A model generated the notes under the pieces. The model worked only from the letters and a program-made list of their open reading frames with translations, searched no databases and had not been told where the DNA came from. The translations under genes and the position numbers were made by a program. A DNA stretch of 5,809 nucleotides, from contig DMUE01000158.1 in NCBI GenBank assembly GCA_003476465.1, positions 607 to 6,415 on the forward strand, written 5' to 3'. Numbering within the stretch: the first letter of the stretch is position 1; each line of letters starts with the position of its first letter. The stretch is from Microbacterium sp. (GTDB taxonomy: Bacteria > Actinomycetota > Actinomycetes > Actinomycetales > Microbacteriaceae). Below are positions 5,490 to 5,809 of the stretch, piece after piece.

Positions 5490-5809
5490 ATGATCCGACC
5501 CGACCTGACCCTCCCGATCCCCGAGGACATCGCGGCTGCGCATTTCATCGGCGTCGGTGGATCCGGGATGTCGGGGCTCGCGCGCATGTTCCTGGCCCGA
5601 GGCATCCGGGTGTCCGGTTCCGACCGCGCCGACAGCGCCGCGCTCCGCCAACTGGAGAGCCTCGGAGCTCGCGTCCACGTCGGCCACGATGCCGCGAACC
5701 TCGGTGATGCCGATACGGTCATCCACACCGGGGCGATCTGGCCCGAGAACCCGGAATATGTGCTCGCCAAAGAGCGCGGGCTGCCGGTCATCCATCGCTC
5801 GCAGGCTCT
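5490..5809 (+). CDS. murC: UDP-N-acetylmuramate--L-alanine ligase MurC, 3'-truncated by the window edge
   Basis: Cytoplasmic Mur ligase that attaches L-alanine to UDP-MurNAc, the first stem-peptide step. Only the first 106 codons are visible, covering the N-terminal Rossmann-like UDP-MurNAc-binding domain. Diagnostic motifs: [14 protein letters not shown] at residues 18-31, the MurC glycine loop; VSGSD at 41-45; [13 protein letters not shown]; and [12 protein letters not shown], equivalent to the family S-S-A-I-x-x-x-N-P-E segment. The ATP-binding and C-terminal domains lie beyond the window. ATG 5490 is 17 codons before the conserved H-F-I-G, the normal distance. No Shine-Dalgarno is present; a TAGACT box ten bases upstream suggests a leaderless start. 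In many actinobacteria murC follows murG directly on the same strand; here two opposite-strand genes intervene. Confidence 0.95.
   Translation, partial: MIRPDLTLPIPEDIAAAHFIGVGGSGMSGLARMFLARGIRVSGSDRADSAALRQLESLGARVHVGHDAANLGDADTVIHTGAIWPENPEYVLAKERGLPVIHRSQA

Noticed and set aside
5343..5795. N-terminal extension of the MarR frame up to an ATG at 5795
   Set aside because: The extension runs antisense to the well-conserved murC N-terminus and has no MarR similarity; the regulator already has full family length from 5342.

Overview
The window is high-GC DNA carrying part of a division and cell wall (dcw) cluster from an actinobacterium. The order murD-ftsW-murG-(...)-murC, the strong G/C bias at third codon positions, frequent GTG starts, TANNNT boxes close to start codons and the protein motifs (for example GNGEQRLNA in MurG, MSQGG in FtsW) point to Actinomycetota. 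Microbacteriaceae, perhaps Microbacterium, is the best guess. That placement comes from pattern recognition, not from a search.

Layout. Positions 1-3590 (+) hold a tightly packed operon segment. It contains the 3' part of murD (its N-terminus lies before the window), ftsW (overlapping the murD 3' end by 50 bp if it starts at the ATG) and murG (overlapping ftsW by 4 bp, GTGA). Positions 3591-3687 are a short convergent intergenic gap with two inverted repeats but no classical U-tract terminator. Positions 3688-5342 (-) hold a two-gene module: a MarR-family regulator read first, then a 12-TM MFS transporter joined to it by an ATGA overlap. Positions 5343-5489 are a divergent intergenic region with an AT-rich imperfect palindrome (candidate MarR operator) and -10-like boxes for both directions. 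From 5490 to the end (+) is the 5' part of murC, which runs off the window.

How the genes work together. MurD and MurC are cytoplasmic Mur ligases. MurC adds L-Ala to UDP-MurNAc, and MurD adds D-Glu to UDP-MurNAc-L-Ala. MurG converts lipid I to lipid II at the membrane, and FtsW polymerises lipid II into septal glycan. The MarR/MFS pair is not part of this pathway. It looks like a self-regulated efflux cassette sitting inside the dcw cluster, where it separates murC from murG, so murC probably needs its own promoter. This interruption and the associated regulatory architecture are the most notable aspects of an otherwise ordinary chromosomal region. I do not see a new biological system here. 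I see no RNA genes, insertion sequences, CRISPR arrays or attachment sites.
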